Of a stretch of 44,076 nt of DNA, positions 25,943 through 35,858 are shown one piece after another. Where the stretch lies: contig CALIKQ010000042.1 in assembly GCA_938017975.1 (NCBI GenBank), positions 1 to 44,076 on the forward strand. The letters are read 5' to 3'. The stretch's first letter is position 1, and every line of letters begins with the position of its first letter. The DNA is from an uncultured Pseudomonadales bacterium (GTDB lineage: Bacteria > Pseudomonadota > Gammaproteobacteria > Pseudomonadales > Azotimanducaceae). Position numbers and translations under genes: made by a program. The notes under the pieces were generated by a model that did no database searches, was not told where the DNA came from, and saw only the letters and a program-made list of their open reading frames with translations.

Positions 25943-27810
25943 GCTCCGTGCTGTTCTTGGTGGTGCTTTATTCGCGCGCAGATACTCTGCGCATCTAAGC
26001 CCGATGCCTGACGCATCAGAGCAGGCGACTCAGGTTGGATAAATGCATCGGGTATACCCAGGTTCAGCACGAGACCTCGGTAACCTTGAGTTAAAAGATA
26101 CTCGTTAACAGCAGAACCAGCACCACCTTGTAGCGCATTCTCCTCGATGGTCACGATCAAATCATGGGTCTGGCTAAGGGCGAGAATCAGACGTTCATCG
26201 ATCGGCTTTACAAAGCGCATATCAACCAGCGTGGCGTCGAAGGTGTCAGCCACTTCAAGGGCAACATTCACCATGCTTCCGAAAGCAAGAATTGCGATCG
26301 AGCTACCCTCTCGAAGGGTATTGCCCTCGCCCATTTTAATCGGACTGATGAGCTCAGTTGCTCGGCCGGTCACAGCCCCGCGGGGATAGCGCACACAAGC
26401 AGGTCCGCGATGCTCGTAGCCGAAATCCAGTTGGGCAAGGAGCTCTGCCTCATTGGAGGGCGCCATGATCACTAGATTAGGAATACAACGAAGGAACGAG
26501 TGATCAAAAACCCCGGAGTGGGTCGGTCCATCTTCAAGGAGGCCTGCGCGATCGATCGCAAAAAGAACGTTCAAATCTTGAATGGCCACATCGTGAATGA
26601 GCTGATCAAAACCTCGCTGCAGGAAGGTCGAGTAGATGGCAACCACCGGTTTCATGCCTTGGCACGCAAAACCTGCAGCGAGGGTCACCGCATGTTGCTC
26701 AGCAATGGCAACATCAAAGTAACGTTCTGGGAAGCGCTCCGAAAAAGCGACTAGGTCTGAGCCTTCACGCATGGCCGGGGTGATCGCAATGAGCTTGCTA
26801 TCGGCTTCGGCTTTGTCGCAGACCCACTGACCAAAAATATTGGAATAGCTCGGCAGTTTTTCGTTTTGCCCTTTGGTGTTCTTCTCGATTTTGGAGAGTG
26901 AATGTGTCCCGATCGGCGAGCTTTCCGCTGGGCCATAGCCGCGCCCTTTTTGGGTGACCAGGTGCAAAAATTGCGGTCCCCCTTGGTCTCTGATGTTTGA
27001 GAGTGCTGTTACTAGGGCTTTGATGTCGTGGCCGTCGATAGGGCCCATATAATTTAAGCCCAGTTCGTCGAACAGTGTGCCTGGGACCACCATGCCTTTC
27101 ATGTGCTCCTCGGTTTTACGGGCAAAGGCTCGAGCGGAGGGCACGTGGCTTAAGATTTTCTTACCGCCCTCGCGGACATTGAGGTAGAAGCGACTGCTGA
27201 GAATTCTAGCGAAATAAGTGGCCAATCCACCAACATTCTCTGATATGGACATGGCATTGTCGTTCAAAATGACCAGCATATCGGCGTCACTGGATCCAGC
27301 ATGATTTAATGCTTCAAAAGCCATTCCCGCGGTCATGGCGCCGTCGCCTATAATCGCAACCGTCCTAGAAGCGTCTTTCTGTGCCCTTTTCGCGAGTGCC
27401 ATGCCGAGCGCTGCGCTGATCGAAGTTGAGGAATGTCCAACGCCAAAGGTATCAAACTCGCTTTCATCCCGGGAGGGAAAGGGTGCGAGTCCTGATTTTT
27501 TACGGAGCGAGGTCATGCGCTCGCGTCTACCGGTGAGGATTTTGTGGGGATAGGTCTGATGACCGACATCCCAAACCAGATGGTCGTCGGGTGTTTCAAA
27601 ACAGTAATGCAGGGCGATGGTCAATTCGATAACCCCAAGGCCTGCGCCAAAATGCCCACCGGTCTGACCGACAGTGTAAATTAGAAAGTGCCTGAGCTCT
27701 TCGGCGAGTCGTTCAAGGTCGTTTAGTTCGAGCTTGCGAATATCGCTCGGGGAATCGATGGTGTCGAGTAACGGCGTTTCGGGCCGCGTTGTTGGGATAG
27801 TGTGAAACAT
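25939..27810 (-). CDS. dxs: 1-deoxy-D-xylulose-5-phosphate synthase
   Basis: DXS joins pyruvate and glyceraldehyde 3-phosphate, using ThDP, as the first step of the MEP isoprenoid pathway. The 623-residue protein has the YPHKILTGR region, the ThDP motif [18 protein letters not shown] near residue 153, the transketolase pyrimidine domain with [13 protein letters not shown] near 370, and the C-terminal domain. Length matches the family (E. coli 620). It is the last gene of xseB-ispA-dxs, 60 bp after ispA. Confidence 0.97.
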   Translation of the reverse strand: MFHTIPTTRPETPLLDTIDSPSDIRKLELNDLERLAEELRHFLIYTVGQTGGHFGAGLGVIELTIALHYCFETPDDHLVWDVGHQTYPHKILTGRRERMTSLRKKSGLAPFPSRDESEFDTFGVGHSSTSISAALGMALAKRAQKDASRTVAIIGDGAMTAGMAFEALNHAGSSDADMLVILNDNAMSISENVGGLATYFARILSSRFYLNVREGGKKILSHVPSARAFARKTEEHMKGMVVPGTLFDELGLNYMGPIDGHDIKALVTALSNIRDQGGPQFLHLVTQKGRGYGPAESSPIGTHSLSKIEKNTKGQNEKLPSYSNIFGQWVCDKAEADSKLIAITPAMREGSDLVAFSERFPERYFDVAIAEQHAVTLAAGFACQGMKPVVAIYSTFLQRGFDQLIHDVAIQDLNVLFAIDRAGLLEDGPTHSGVFDHSFLRCIPNLVIMAPSNEAELLAQLDFGYEHRGPACVRYPRGAVTGRATELISPIKMGEGNTLREGSSIAILAFGSMVNVALEVADTFDATLVDMRFVKPIDERLILALSQTHDLIVTIEENALQGGAGSAVNEYLLTQGYRGLVLNLGIPDAFIQPESPALMRQASGLDAQSICARIKHHQEQHGA

Positions 27811-27870
27811 GTATCAACAATCCGTGGGTTACGACAATTGTACACGAAAGTATCCTAAAGACGTTTTCCT

Positions 27871-28746
27871 TTAATACTTTCTGTTTCCCACGAACGCAAT
27901 CAAAGCCAGTAAGTTTGTCGTATTCAGGCCAGCATTGACGAGAGATTGAGTCGCATTTTCGAGGCGCTGATCCAGTTGCTGCTGTGCGCCCTCAAGCCCA
28001 TGTAAAGAAACAAATGTACTCTTCTGTTGGGTTCGATCTGAGCCCTGAATTTTCCCAAGGATCTCAGTACTGCTGACTTCATCGAGAATGTCGTCTTGAA
28101 CTTGGAAGGCCAATCCGATACTCCGTCCGAACTCTGCCATGGGACGGCGAATTCGAAGAGGTTGATCATCGATCACCGCTGCGCTGCTGGCTGCGAATTC
28201 AATCAGTGCGCCGGTTTTAAGTTGATGAATTTGAATCAATGCCTCGCTGCTGAGGGATTGTTCTTCGGCGGCCATGTCCAGCGCCTGACCTCCCGCCATC
28301 CCTTGATGGCCCGCGCTGCGGGCCAATTCTGTGATCAGTTCTATTCGAATGCCCTCAGGGAGGTCTTCGTCTTCAGCAAGCGTCTCAAAGGCCAAGGTTT
28401 GCAGCGCATCGCCGGCCAAGATGGCTGTTGCCTCACCAAATTTGATGTGGGTGCTGGGCTGACCTCGCCGCAAGGCATCATCGTCCATGGCTGGGAGATC
28501 GTCGTGGATTAACGAGTAGGCATGAATCAGCTCGACCGCCACCGCAGCGCTGTCCCCTGCGCTGAGATCAAGTGATAGAGCTTCACAGCCTAGGTAGACG
28601 AGACTGGCGCGAAGACGTTTCCCGCCGCCCAGACTGGCATAGGCCATGGCCTCTTTAAGCTCTGCAGCGGGGCTGGTACGGCTGAATAAATCATGAAGTT
28701 TACTTTCGATGCGATCTTGGTAGGGCTTTAAAAAATCACTCGTCAT
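27871..28746 (-). CDS. ispA: (2E,6E)-farnesyl diphosphate synthase
   Basis: IspA adds isopentenyl diphosphate to dimethylallyl and geranyl diphosphate. The protein (291 residues from ATG 28746) has the first Asp-rich motif DDLPAMDDD followed by LRRGQPSTH, and the second FQVQDDILDE. ATG at 28746 lies inside the end of xseB, an 11-bp overlap typical of this pair; an in-frame start at 28782 would add 12 residues. The product feeds quinones and undecaprenyl phosphate. Confidence 0.95.
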   Translation of the reverse strand: MTSDFLKPYQDRIESKLHDLFSRTSPAAELKEAMAYASLGGGKRLRASLVYLGCEALSLDLSAGDSAAVAVELIHAYSLIHDDLPAMDDDALRRGQPSTHIKFGEATAILAGDALQTLAFETLAEDEDLPEGIRIELITELARSAGHQGMAGGQALDMAAEEQSLSSEALIQIHQLKTGALIEFAASSAAVIDDQPLRIRRPMAEFGRSIGLAFQVQDDILDEVSSTEILGKIQGSDRTQQKSTFVSLHGLEGAQQQLDQRLENATQSLVNAGLNTTNLLALIAFVGNRKY

Positions 28747-28972
28747 CGTGGCTGTCAAAATCGGCGATGGAAGCGGGATCATCGCTCATGAGAATCTTGA
28801 CCTCTTGTTGCGCTTCTGACAGCGCCTTTTGACATGCTCGAGTCAAGGTAATGCCTTCTTGAAAAGCTTTGAGGGACTCCTCGAGCGTCAGCTCACCGGA
28901 TTCCATGGTTTCGACAATGGCTTCGAGCTTTTCAAGGGAGGCTTCAAATGGATAAGCTTTTTTTCCAGGCAT
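28736..28972 (-). CDS. xseB: Exodeoxyribonuclease VII small subunit
   Basis: XseB combines with XseA to degrade single-stranded DNA. The short acidic protein (78 residues from ATG 28972; GTG 28978 gives 80) has the family helices with FEASLEKLEAIVETMESG and LTLEESLKAFQEG. Its xseB-ispA-dxs position is the standard one. It ends in an Asp-rich tail whose codons also hold the ispA start. Confidence 0.94.
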   Translation of the reverse strand: MPGKKAYPFEASLEKLEAIVETMESGELTLEESLKAFQEGITLTRACQKALSEAQQEVKILMSDDPASIADFDSHDDE

Positions 28973-28999
28973 AATCACTGAGTTCTAAGATTTGAGATG

Positions 29000-29028
29000 A
29001 CTCTACTGACTCACCTGCGACAGGTCAA
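29000..29028 (-). promoter_or_regulatory. Sigma70 promoter of xseB-ispA-dxs with palindrome in the spacer
   Basis: On the minus strand, TTGACC (29023-29028), a 17-bp spacer and TAGAGT (29000-29005). The inverted repeat ACCTG-CGA-CAGGT (29013-29025) lies in the spacer and touches the -35. The first xseB ATG is 28 bp past the -10. Confidence 0.6.
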
Positions 29029-29212
29029 TGAATTGGCCACGCTTCAATTCTGAGCGCCTAGGCATAAATAACATGAACGTGTTTTCGCCATGAGCTGCTG
29101 AGATTTGTGGCTTTCCCTCCCATTATTCAGCAGCGCACTCGAGAAGCAAATGCCCATAGCTGATACACGCGCCAAGTAAAGCAGCGAGATCTCAAGCGGT
29201 GTCTGCCGATCC

Positions 29213-32200
29213 TCAAGCCCCGCAATCGATGGTGTATTTGAGCTTGAAGGTTCCGCTGCTTAGACGATAAGCCGGCAGAGTATCGGGTCCGCAGCTGGCG
29301 CCGCCAACACCTCGCTGGTTGACATCTAGATTGAGCCACACTGAAGGGTCTGGGATAACTTCATAAGTGTGGAATGCTGCGAGCAGATCTTCTTTTTTGT
29401 AATGACTGGCAGAAGCTTCAAAGGGCGCTTCACCGACAACACAAAATTGGAGGTCTGCGCCATCATTGAGTCTAAGCCACCTCACATCAGTGAGATTGCC
29501 GTGATCCTGAGGCAGGATGTAGGGCACGTACTGATCGCTCACCGAGCTTTGATGCCGCATCAATCGACCTGACTGCTTACGATCAGCGTAAGTTTCGTGG
29601 GGCCCGCGCCCGAACCAAGATAAGTTTTCGAGCACCGGCGCCAAACCATAGCGCACCCCGATACGTGGCAGATCAGTCAAGGATTCAGGAATGTCGAAGC
29701 AGTGTTCCACCAAGAGACCACCGGTTTTCTTGAGTACGTATCGTGTATGGCAGTCAACACTACCGGCCGCGGTCGTGAGCGACAGATGATGGTCAATGAT
29801 GGCCTCGTTTCGCCGATTCGACACGAGCTTGGGCACGGATTGAATCACCCCTGCGTCAAAAATCCCTTGGGCCCGCCATCGGTCCAACGCTTTGTTTTGC
29901 TGTCCAGTCCAACCTTTGATGCCATCATTGTCGATGGGTGCACGCCAGATATTAAGTTCAGGCGGTGTAAGGATCAGCGGTACCCCTCGGACGCTGAGAT
30001 GGCAGAGGCCTTCTCGATTAAAAGCAATATTGAGCGCTCCGCGATTGACGGTAACCTTCTCTGATTGTGATGTTACCAGAACGCCTTGTTCGCCAGCGCT
30101 GTTTCGAGGGCCTTTAGGGTAGGGGATTCGCTTAAGATGGATCTGATCCCACGCCACAACATGGCCTGCTTTGCACCAAGCTGTAGTCTGTTTCTGCGTA
30201 AATTCGAAGACGATGCTGTGTTCGCCCGGTTGGCGCTGATAGGTTTCCGGAATTTTTAGTACGAAACGCTGACTGGACTGAGGCAGCGTTTTTGGAAGCC
30301 GAAACACCTGGGTGCCCAGTGCTTCACCATCTACCAAATACGTCCAGCTGACGCGATAAGACGCTAAACTAGAGAAATTCTGTTTGTTGGTTACCTCAAA
30401 GGTCAACCCCCGAACACGCGTCACTGTGATGGGCTGTATGACTTTTTTGTACTCCAACAGCGAGGAGTGAGGCGTTCGATCTGGCCAGCAAAGGCCGTCA
30501 CAGACAAAATTGAGATCGTGAATTGTTTCGCCGAAGTCGCCGCCATAGGCCCAGTAAGGGACACCATCCGCGCTCGCTCTGATGCCGTGGTCAATCCACT
30601 CCCATATAAAACCGCCTTGAAGGCCGTGATAATTCTCGATGGCCTCCCAATATTCACTGAGATTGCCACAGCTGTTGCCCATCGCATGCGCGAATTCGCA
30701 CATAATGAGGGGCCTTGGATCTTGGCTATTTCGAGCGTGGTCAATGATGTCGGCAACCGTCGGATACATGGGACACACAAAATCTGATCCCGCAGCGTTG
30801 GCGTTCCAGTCGCGTGAAACGCCTTGTTCACAAATCGCATTCTCGTTGTGAATGGGCCTTGTAGGGTCGTAGGCCCGTATCCATGCGGCCATCGCCAACT
30901 GGTTGGGTCCAAAGCCTGTCTCGTTACCCAGACTCCAAGAAATAATAGAGGCATGGTTTTTATCTCGCTCCACCATCCGAACCGCTCGAGTTAAAAAACC
31001 CGCTGCCCAGTAGGGGTCCCTGCCAAGTTGAGCATAATGATGATGAGCCTCAAGGTTGGCCTCGTCGATGACATAGAGACCATACTCATCACACAGCTCA
31101 AGAAATCGTGATGCGTTAGGGTAGTGACTCGTTCGTACAGCATTAATGTTGTGCTGCTTCATTGTTTCGATATCTTTGCGCATCAGCGCCTCATCGATGA
31201 CTTTGCCGGTTTGGTCGCTGTGATCGTGTCGATTGACACCGCGAATGAGGACAGCCTGATCATTGATGAGGAGTGCTCGATCTTTAATCTCAATGCGCCT
31301 GAACCCGATTCGAAGCTTACCGACCTCAAGTATTTTACCTTGGGGGTTTTTTAACGTGACGATCAGATCGTAAAGATGTGGGTGCTCACTCGACCAAGCT
31401 TTAACCCTTTTTAGAGTCCGTTTAAGATCGATTTCTGGGCCGCGACCAGTCACAGGGTAAAACTGTGATCGCTGGACCGAACCGATGAGCTTGGGGGTTA
31501 AGTTTTTGCTCGACGCTTGCTCGTAAAGCCCGACTTCAATCTGATGACCGATTGTGCTTCGCGACGCATCATGGAGTTTGATTAAAACGCTTAAATCGGC
31601 GCTTTGAGATTGGGGATCAAAATCTGATTGCGCGTAGATGTCCTGAAGATAAACCGTTGGACGCCTCGAAATTCTGATTGGGCGATGAACGCCCGCGTGC
31701 CACCATTGATCCTGGTCTTCAATAAAGCTGGTGTCGCTGTAGCGCATAACCTTAAGTGCAATCAGGTTATCACCTGGCATTAAGTGGGGTGACAGGTCGA
31801 ATTCACCTGGCAAACGTGAATCTTTATTGAATCCGATCACCTTGCCATTGCAATGGACGAAGCAACAGTTCTCGACACCCTCGAGTACCAGAATAACCTT
31901 TTGCCGCTGCGATCCTGAGTGTTTTAGGGTGTAACGATAAAGACCCGTCGGATTTTCGGTGGGGACTTCGGGAGGTTCTTTTTTGAAGGGCATTCGAACG
32001 TTGGTGTAAATCGGTTGATCGCATTCGTCAGGGTCCATGGTCCAAAGCGCCGGTAAGGAAACCTTCTTGAAGGCTCGATCATCGAATGCTGGGGTATCCC
32101 AATTTGTCGGCGCAAGATCGGGGTGACTGACTCTTAGAAATCGCCATCCTTCGTTGAGGGTTTCTTCTCGGGAGGATCTTCCGGATGTAAGCTGCTGATA

Positions 32201-32296
32201 ACTTGCATAACGATGAAAATGTGCGCCTGCAGGAGCTCGGCCAAAGGCGAGCGATTCTGGATTTTCCCAATGGGGGTTTGCCAAGGCATTCTCCAA
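29213..32296 (-). CDS. lacZ: Beta-galactosidase, glycoside hydrolase family 2 (LacZ type)
   Basis: A 1027-residue enzyme, close to E. coli LacZ (1024), which hydrolyses terminal beta-galactosides. It has the sugar-binding domain (about residues 50-215), an immunoglobulin-like domain, the TIM barrel with acid/base Glu459 (SLGNETGFGPN) and nucleophile Glu534 (MCEFAHAMGNS), and the C-terminal small-chain domain from about 745 onward. No signal peptide, so cytoplasmic. The MFS gene lies 24 bp upstream on the same strand, so they are probably co-transcribed. No lac-type repressor gene is adjacent. Substrate could be lactose-like or algal galactosides; the sequence does not decide. Confidence 0.93.
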   Translation of the reverse strand: MENALANPHWENPESLAFGRAPAGAHFHRYASYQQLTSGRSSREETLNEGWRFLRVSHPDLAPTNWDTPAFDDRAFKKVSLPALWTMDPDECDQPIYTNVRMPFKKEPPEVPTENPTGLYRYTLKHSGSQRQKVILVLEGVENCCFVHCNGKVIGFNKDSRLPGEFDLSPHLMPGDNLIALKVMRYSDTSFIEDQDQWWHAGVHRPIRISRRPTVYLQDIYAQSDFDPQSQSADLSVLIKLHDASRSTIGHQIEVGLYEQASSKNLTPKLIGSVQRSQFYPVTGRGPEIDLKRTLKRVKAWSSEHPHLYDLIVTLKNPQGKILEVGKLRIGFRRIEIKDRALLINDQAVLIRGVNRHDHSDQTGKVIDEALMRKDIETMKQHNINAVRTSHYPNASRFLELCDEYGLYVIDEANLEAHHHYAQLGRDPYWAAGFLTRAVRMVERDKNHASIISWSLGNETGFGPNQLAMAAWIRAYDPTRPIHNENAICEQGVSRDWNANAAGSDFVCPMYPTVADIIDHARNSQDPRPLIMCEFAHAMGNSCGNLSEYWEAIENYHGLQGGFIWEWIDHGIRASADGVPYWAYGGDFGETIHDLNFVCDGLCWPDRTPHSSLLEYKKVIQPITVTRVRGLTFEVTNKQNFSSLASYRVSWTYLVDGEALGTQVFRLPKTLPQSSQRFVLKIPETYQRQPGEHSIVFEFTQKQTTAWCKAGHVVAWDQIHLKRIPYPKGPRNSAGEQGVLVTSQSEKVTVNRGALNIAFNREGLCHLSVRGVPLILTPPELNIWRAPIDNDGIKGWTGQQNKALDRWRAQGIFDAGVIQSVPKLVSNRRNEAIIDHHLSLTTAAGSVDCHTRYVLKKTGGLLVEHCFDIPESLTDLPRIGVRYGLAPVLENLSWFGRGPHETYADRKQSGRLMRHQSSVSDQYVPYILPQDHGNLTDVRWLRLNDGADLQFCVVGEAPFEASASHYKKEDLLAAFHTYEVIPDPSVWLNLDVNQRGVGGASCGPDTLPAYRLSSGTFKLKYTIDCGA

Positions 32297-32320
32297 ATAT
32301 AAAAAACGAAAAGACCGAGT

Positions 32321-33616
32321 TTAGTCGAGATCTCGGTATCTCGGTACGCCGAATAGGATCGCGACTAAAATGATGAGCCCTGCAGCGGATAGGCCGACTG
32401 CCCACTGCGGTCCGTAGAATTCCGCAAGCAGGCTGATTGGATAAATGCTGACCGAGAGCAGTGCCATTTCCAACATATAGATGCTCATCACCCTGCCTCG
32501 ATAATCATCGTCTACATAGGATTGGATGAGAACGTTTGACAGGGACATTCTAGCAGCCTGTCCGAAGCCAACGATGGTGAGCAGAAACACCGACAGCCAA
32601 TAGTGCGTGGATAGCGAAAACAACAATAAGCTGAGCCCCATAATGCCGGCTCCCCAAAGCAACAAACGAGCCCTTTTGCGATTGCCAAACGAGGCGATAT
32701 AAAGCGAGCCGAGCAAAGAACCGACTCCGGAAATTGAAATTAACAGCCCTAACCGATCCGGTCCCGCGTTCAAAACATCTTTTGCGAAACCGGGCAAAAT
32801 CATGAAATACGTAAGACTAAAAAATACCATCAAAAAGTTACAGATGAGCAGCATGAAGATGACCGGCGTATCGAGTACGTAGCGAAAACCCAGCCTGAGT
32901 TCTTCGGCCATGGAACCGGTAGGGATGTCGGCATCAGCCTTATCGCTGACGCTGATCAGCGTCATCAGTGCGGCTGACCAAAGGTAGAGACCCGCCATCA
33001 AAAAATAGATCCATTTAGCAGGGTCGATATTGCTGTTTCCCCCGCCAAGCATGGCTACGAGGCCGCCCGCGAGTCCTGGCAGTAGCAGCCTCGCGGTGTT
33101 CATGCCCGAGGTGCTCAGGGCAATGGCATTGGTGAGCCGATCTAAGCCAACAATATCTTTAGTGAAGGCCTGTCGGGCAGGCATCATCGCGTTCATGACA
33201 AGGCCTTGAAGGACTGAGGAGATCAAAAGGTGTTCAAAGACCAGTTTGTCTTGATAGATCAAAACGGCGATACCGAGCGTGATCATCGCATTGGCAATCC
33301 CACTCATTTGTAAGATCACTTTTTTTTGTTTGACTCGATCTGCTACAACACCGCCGAGGGGCGCTGCGACAAGTCCCACAAGGCCGCCAGCAGCGGTCAT
33401 CCATCCCAGTTTTTCGTAAGACCCGGTGATTTCAAACACCAACCAGCCGCGAATGAACATTTGGATGTTCATTGCGGCAAAGTTCCCGCACAGGGCGAGA
33501 AAAAACCACCGGTAGTTGACGATCTGAAAGGCGGCAAAGGTTCCTCGCCAACGACCCTGTCGAGGAGCAGGGGACTGCTCCGGATGTTGGTCCAGAGGGG
33601 TTTCAGAAAGAGCCAT
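32321..33616 (-). CDS. MFS transporter (DHA3/EntS-like, about 12 membrane segments)
   Basis: A 431-residue integral membrane protein with about twelve hydrophobic segments and the MFS loop motif GGVVADRVKQKK between segments 2 and 3. The pattern with a long central loop near residue 205 resembles the DHA3 group (EntS, macrolide and multidrug exporters). ATG at 33616 is chosen; GTG at 33652 is equally open and has GAGG very close upstream, giving 443 residues. Co-directional with lacZ after 24 bp, which would suit sugar uptake or product export, though the family signature is more like an exporter. Confidence 0.88.
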   Translation of the reverse strand: MALSETPLDQHPEQSPAPRQGRWRGTFAAFQIVNYRWFFLALCGNFAAMNIQMFIRGWLVFEITGSYEKLGWMTAAGGLVGLVAAPLGGVVADRVKQKKVILQMSGIANAMITLGIAVLIYQDKLVFEHLLISSVLQGLVMNAMMPARQAFTKDIVGLDRLTNAIALSTSGMNTARLLLPGLAGGLVAMLGGGNSNIDPAKWIYFLMAGLYLWSAALMTLISVSDKADADIPTGSMAEELRLGFRYVLDTPVIFMLLICNFLMVFFSLTYFMILPGFAKDVLNAGPDRLGLLISISGVGSLLGSLYIASFGNRKRARLLLWGAGIMGLSLLLFSLSTHYWLSVFLLTIVGFGQAARMSLSNVLIQSYVDDDYRGRVMSIYMLEMALLSVSIYPISLLAEFYGPQWAVGLSAAGLIILVAILFGVPRYRDLD

Positions 33617-33944
33617 CCGTTGAAATATAGCAGGCTTGAAGTTCGAAAACACAATCCTCGGATCGCATTCCTTCGATTGCGGATTAAATCAACCAGGCGA
33701 AAAACCGAGGGGGTGTTTTTAAATCACCTGCACGAGTTGAGCCGTTTGAACACGTTAATCGATAGTGCACATCGGCAATATCGAATCTAGAATCCAGGGT
33801 ATCGTGTGACCGCCTCTCTCACTCTAGACGAGCCATGGGATCCTTTGATGGCTCAGGCAGTTATTATCTTACTGCGTGTTGTATTCAGTTCAGTAGCAAA
33901 GGTTTAAAAAAGGGGAGGTCGGTATTGAGGCGATTGCGCGGAGG
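33617..33944. other. Intergenic region between the MFS gene and the M48 protease gene
   Basis: No gene is supported. The plus-strand open frame 33326-33790 is mostly antisense to the transporter gene and ends in this gap. The sequence holds a GGTTTTTCGCC-type inverted segment near 33700 and an AT-rich stretch around 33890-33915 just past the M48 stop. The promoter for the MFS-lacZ operon should be here, but no clear -35/-10 pair is seen. Confidence 0.45.
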
Positions 33945-35138
33945 TTAAAGTTCAGCGAGGGCCTTGGAAGCCGCGTTGGTTTTAAAAAGTTGCTGACTGG
34001 CTTCAAAGTCCTGTCGGGCGAGCTCAAGCTTCCCCAAGGCCTGATGCGCAAACCCTCGACCCAAAAAATACTGGTAGTAGATCGCGTTGATTTTGATCGC
34101 GGCGGTGAAGTGCGCGACGGCCTTTTGGGGTTGCTTTGAGGCAAGCGCAATTTGGCCTGCGGCGCCGTGAATCCCAGCTTCTGTCTCTGTAAGCCGAAGC
34201 GCTTCATTGATAAGGTTTGTAGCCTGCTCGGTGTCACCGGATTCAAGGGCGCGGCGTGCATCGGTCGTGAGATCGTAGGCCGGCGTCAGTGCACTTAATC
34301 GGTTGAGTTTCGCCTGATAACGGTCGAAACCTTGGATAAGATTACCTCCGAGTCTCTCGGTCAGGCGTTCAGCAGTTTGTTGATTTCTGAAAACGCGCTC
34401 TTGGCTGGGTGGATGGCTTGCCAACAGGCCTTCCAGCCAAGAAGAGGCGCGGTTTTTAGAGAGGGCGACAAATGTTTCTTGGAGTGACACCGCGGCCGTT
34501 GGGTCATAGCCTGCCCGAACCATGTAGACCATTCCGTATTGGTCGGATTCGAGCTCGGCTTCTCGGCCATAGGATGACACGATGAATTGGGCGCCGATTT
34601 GGGCCCCGTTGTCTAAAAGATCGCCGTATCGGCTGTCTGATGATTCGATTGCCGAACCTGCTGCGGTCATGACGCTGCTTAAAAGCAGGCTTCTTTCTAT
34701 GGACTTGGCGCCGTGGCGCGCTGCCGCATGGACGATTTCGTGGCTCAGCACTGCGGCCAATTCTGCCTCTGAATTCAGTCTCAGCAGCAGGCCACGATTG
34801 ATGGCGATTTTGCCGCCCGGGAGCGCCCATGCGTTCGGTGTACTGTCGTCGATGATGACAAACTCATAGGGCAGTCGCCGGTCAGCGGCTCGGGCGAGGC
34901 GTTGTCCGACGCGAGAGACGTATTCGGTCAACTGTGGGTCACTGGCATAGCGTCCGCCTTGTGCTTGTTGGCTGGGCTGGTATTGCTGTGTACCTAAATT
35001 GATTTCTTGGCGTTCATCGACCAGAGAGAGCTCGCTTTTGCCTGTTACAGGATTTACCGCACAGCCGCCAAGCATCGCTGCGCTTAAACACATAATCAGG
35101 AGGGTGGTTAGGGGTAGCTTGTACGGTTTAGCGGACAC
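33945..35138 (-). CDS. M48 metalloprotease lipoprotein with TPR-like tail (BepA/YfgC-like)
   Basis: A 397-residue protein. Residues 1-26 form a lipoprotein signal with lipobox LGGC (Cys26), placing it at an envelope membrane facing the periplasm. The zinc motif HEIVH (His133-His137) with the downstream EAELESDQYG (third ligand region, about 193-201) marks the M48 family. The C-terminal part (about 300-397) has repeats such as INEALRLTETEAG and AIKINAIYYQYFLGRGFAHQA, which look like TPR units. The layout is that of BepA, which helps LptD assembly and degrades misfolded outer-membrane proteins. The start is GTG. Confidence 0.9.
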   Translation of the reverse strand: MSAKPYKLPLTTLLIMCLSAAMLGGCAVNPVTGKSELSLVDERQEINLGTQQYQPSQQAQGGRYASDPQLTEYVSRVGQRLARAADRRLPYEFVIIDDSTPNAWALPGGKIAINRGLLLRLNSEAELAAVLSHEIVHAAARHGAKSIERSLLLSSVMTAAGSAIESSDSRYGDLLDNGAQIGAQFIVSSYGREAELESDQYGMVYMVRAGYDPTAAVSLQETFVALSKNRASSWLEGLLASHPPSQERVFRNQQTAERLTERLGGNLIQGFDRYQAKLNRLSALTPAYDLTTDARRALESGDTEQATNLINEALRLTETEAGIHGAAGQIALASKQPQKAVAHFTAAIKINAIYYQYFLGRGFAHQALGKLELARQDFEASQQLFKTNAASKALAEL

Positions 35139-35201
35139 TGCTTGCTGGGCTCCTCAGTCTGAGTGGTTAATTTTGAGTTAAAAGCGCCTTCGGATCTAGC
35201 G

Positions 35202-35210
35202 TGGTATGCT
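35202..35210 (+). promoter_or_regulatory. Possible extended -10 promoter for the Nudix gene
   Basis: TGG-TATGCT (35202-35210) fits an extended -10 in the divergent gap between the M48 and Nudix genes. No good -35 is seen, so this is tentative. The TTG start is 24 bp further on. Confidence 0.3.
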
Positions 35211-35234
35211 CCAGTCAATTTATTGGGTTAGAAA

Positions 35235-35840
35235 TTGAGTGACTCCTCGCTGATGCGTCAATCCTTAGAACTTCCTCACATCGAAAAACAACTGGCCCGT
35301 CATGATCCTGTTTCTGAATCGGCAACCGCCGATCAACGAGAGGCAGCTGTCGCATTGATTTTGAAGCCGGCAAAAGCCGGACTCATGGGCTTGTTTATCT
35401 TGAGAGCGAAAAAAGCCGGTGACCCTTGGTCTGGGCAGATGGCGCTGCCGGGCGGCCATAGAGAACGCAATGACCTGAGTCTAGTCGAGACAGCGAAACG
35501 CGAAACGTTTGAAGAGATCGGGCTTGATCTGGGCCCCAAGTCACGATTCCTCGGGGCCCTTGAAGGGGTGCGCGCTAACCCGCGTTCGGGTATTGATCTT
35601 GTGGTGACACCTCAAATTTTTTTGTTGGAGACTCCCGCAGTGACTTTTACGCCCAATGAGGAGGTTGCCCGAGTGCTTTGGGGCAATTTAGACCAAATGT
35701 TTAACGGTGCGGCAAGGACCGAGGCGTCTTTTCCAGAATTTCAGCGTGAGGGCAAATTCCCTGGATATCGTGTTGACTCAGAGGTCGTTTGGGGTCTGAC
35801 CTTCCGAATGCTCAATGATTTTTTTGACTTGCTCCGCTGA
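35235..35840 (+). CDS. Nudix hydrolase, CoA-pyrophosphatase-like
   Basis: A 201-residue protein with a complete Nudix box, GGHRERNDLSLVETAKRETF then EEIGL (residues about 74-98), which binds Mg and cleaves nucleoside diphosphates linked to another group. Before it lies SGQMALPGG, a feature of the NudL/CoA pyrophosphatase group. The start is TTG at 35235; ATG at 35253 is the alternative. It is transcribed alone, divergent from the M48 gene. Confidence 0.88.
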   Translation: MSDSSLMRQSLELPHIEKQLARHDPVSESATADQREAAVALILKPAKAGLMGLFILRAKKAGDPWSGQMALPGGHRERNDLSLVETAKRETFEEIGLDLGPKSRFLGALEGVRANPRSGIDLVVTPQIFLLETPAVTFTPNEEVARVLWGNLDQMFNGAARTEASFPEFQREGKFPGYRVDSEVVWGLTFRMLNDFFDLLR

Positions 35841-35858
35841 TTGCAAGCACCGGTGGCT

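Noticed and set aside
33326-33790. 154-residue plus-strand frame opposite the MFS gene
   Set aside because: Mostly antisense to a well-supported transporter gene, with unnatural composition.
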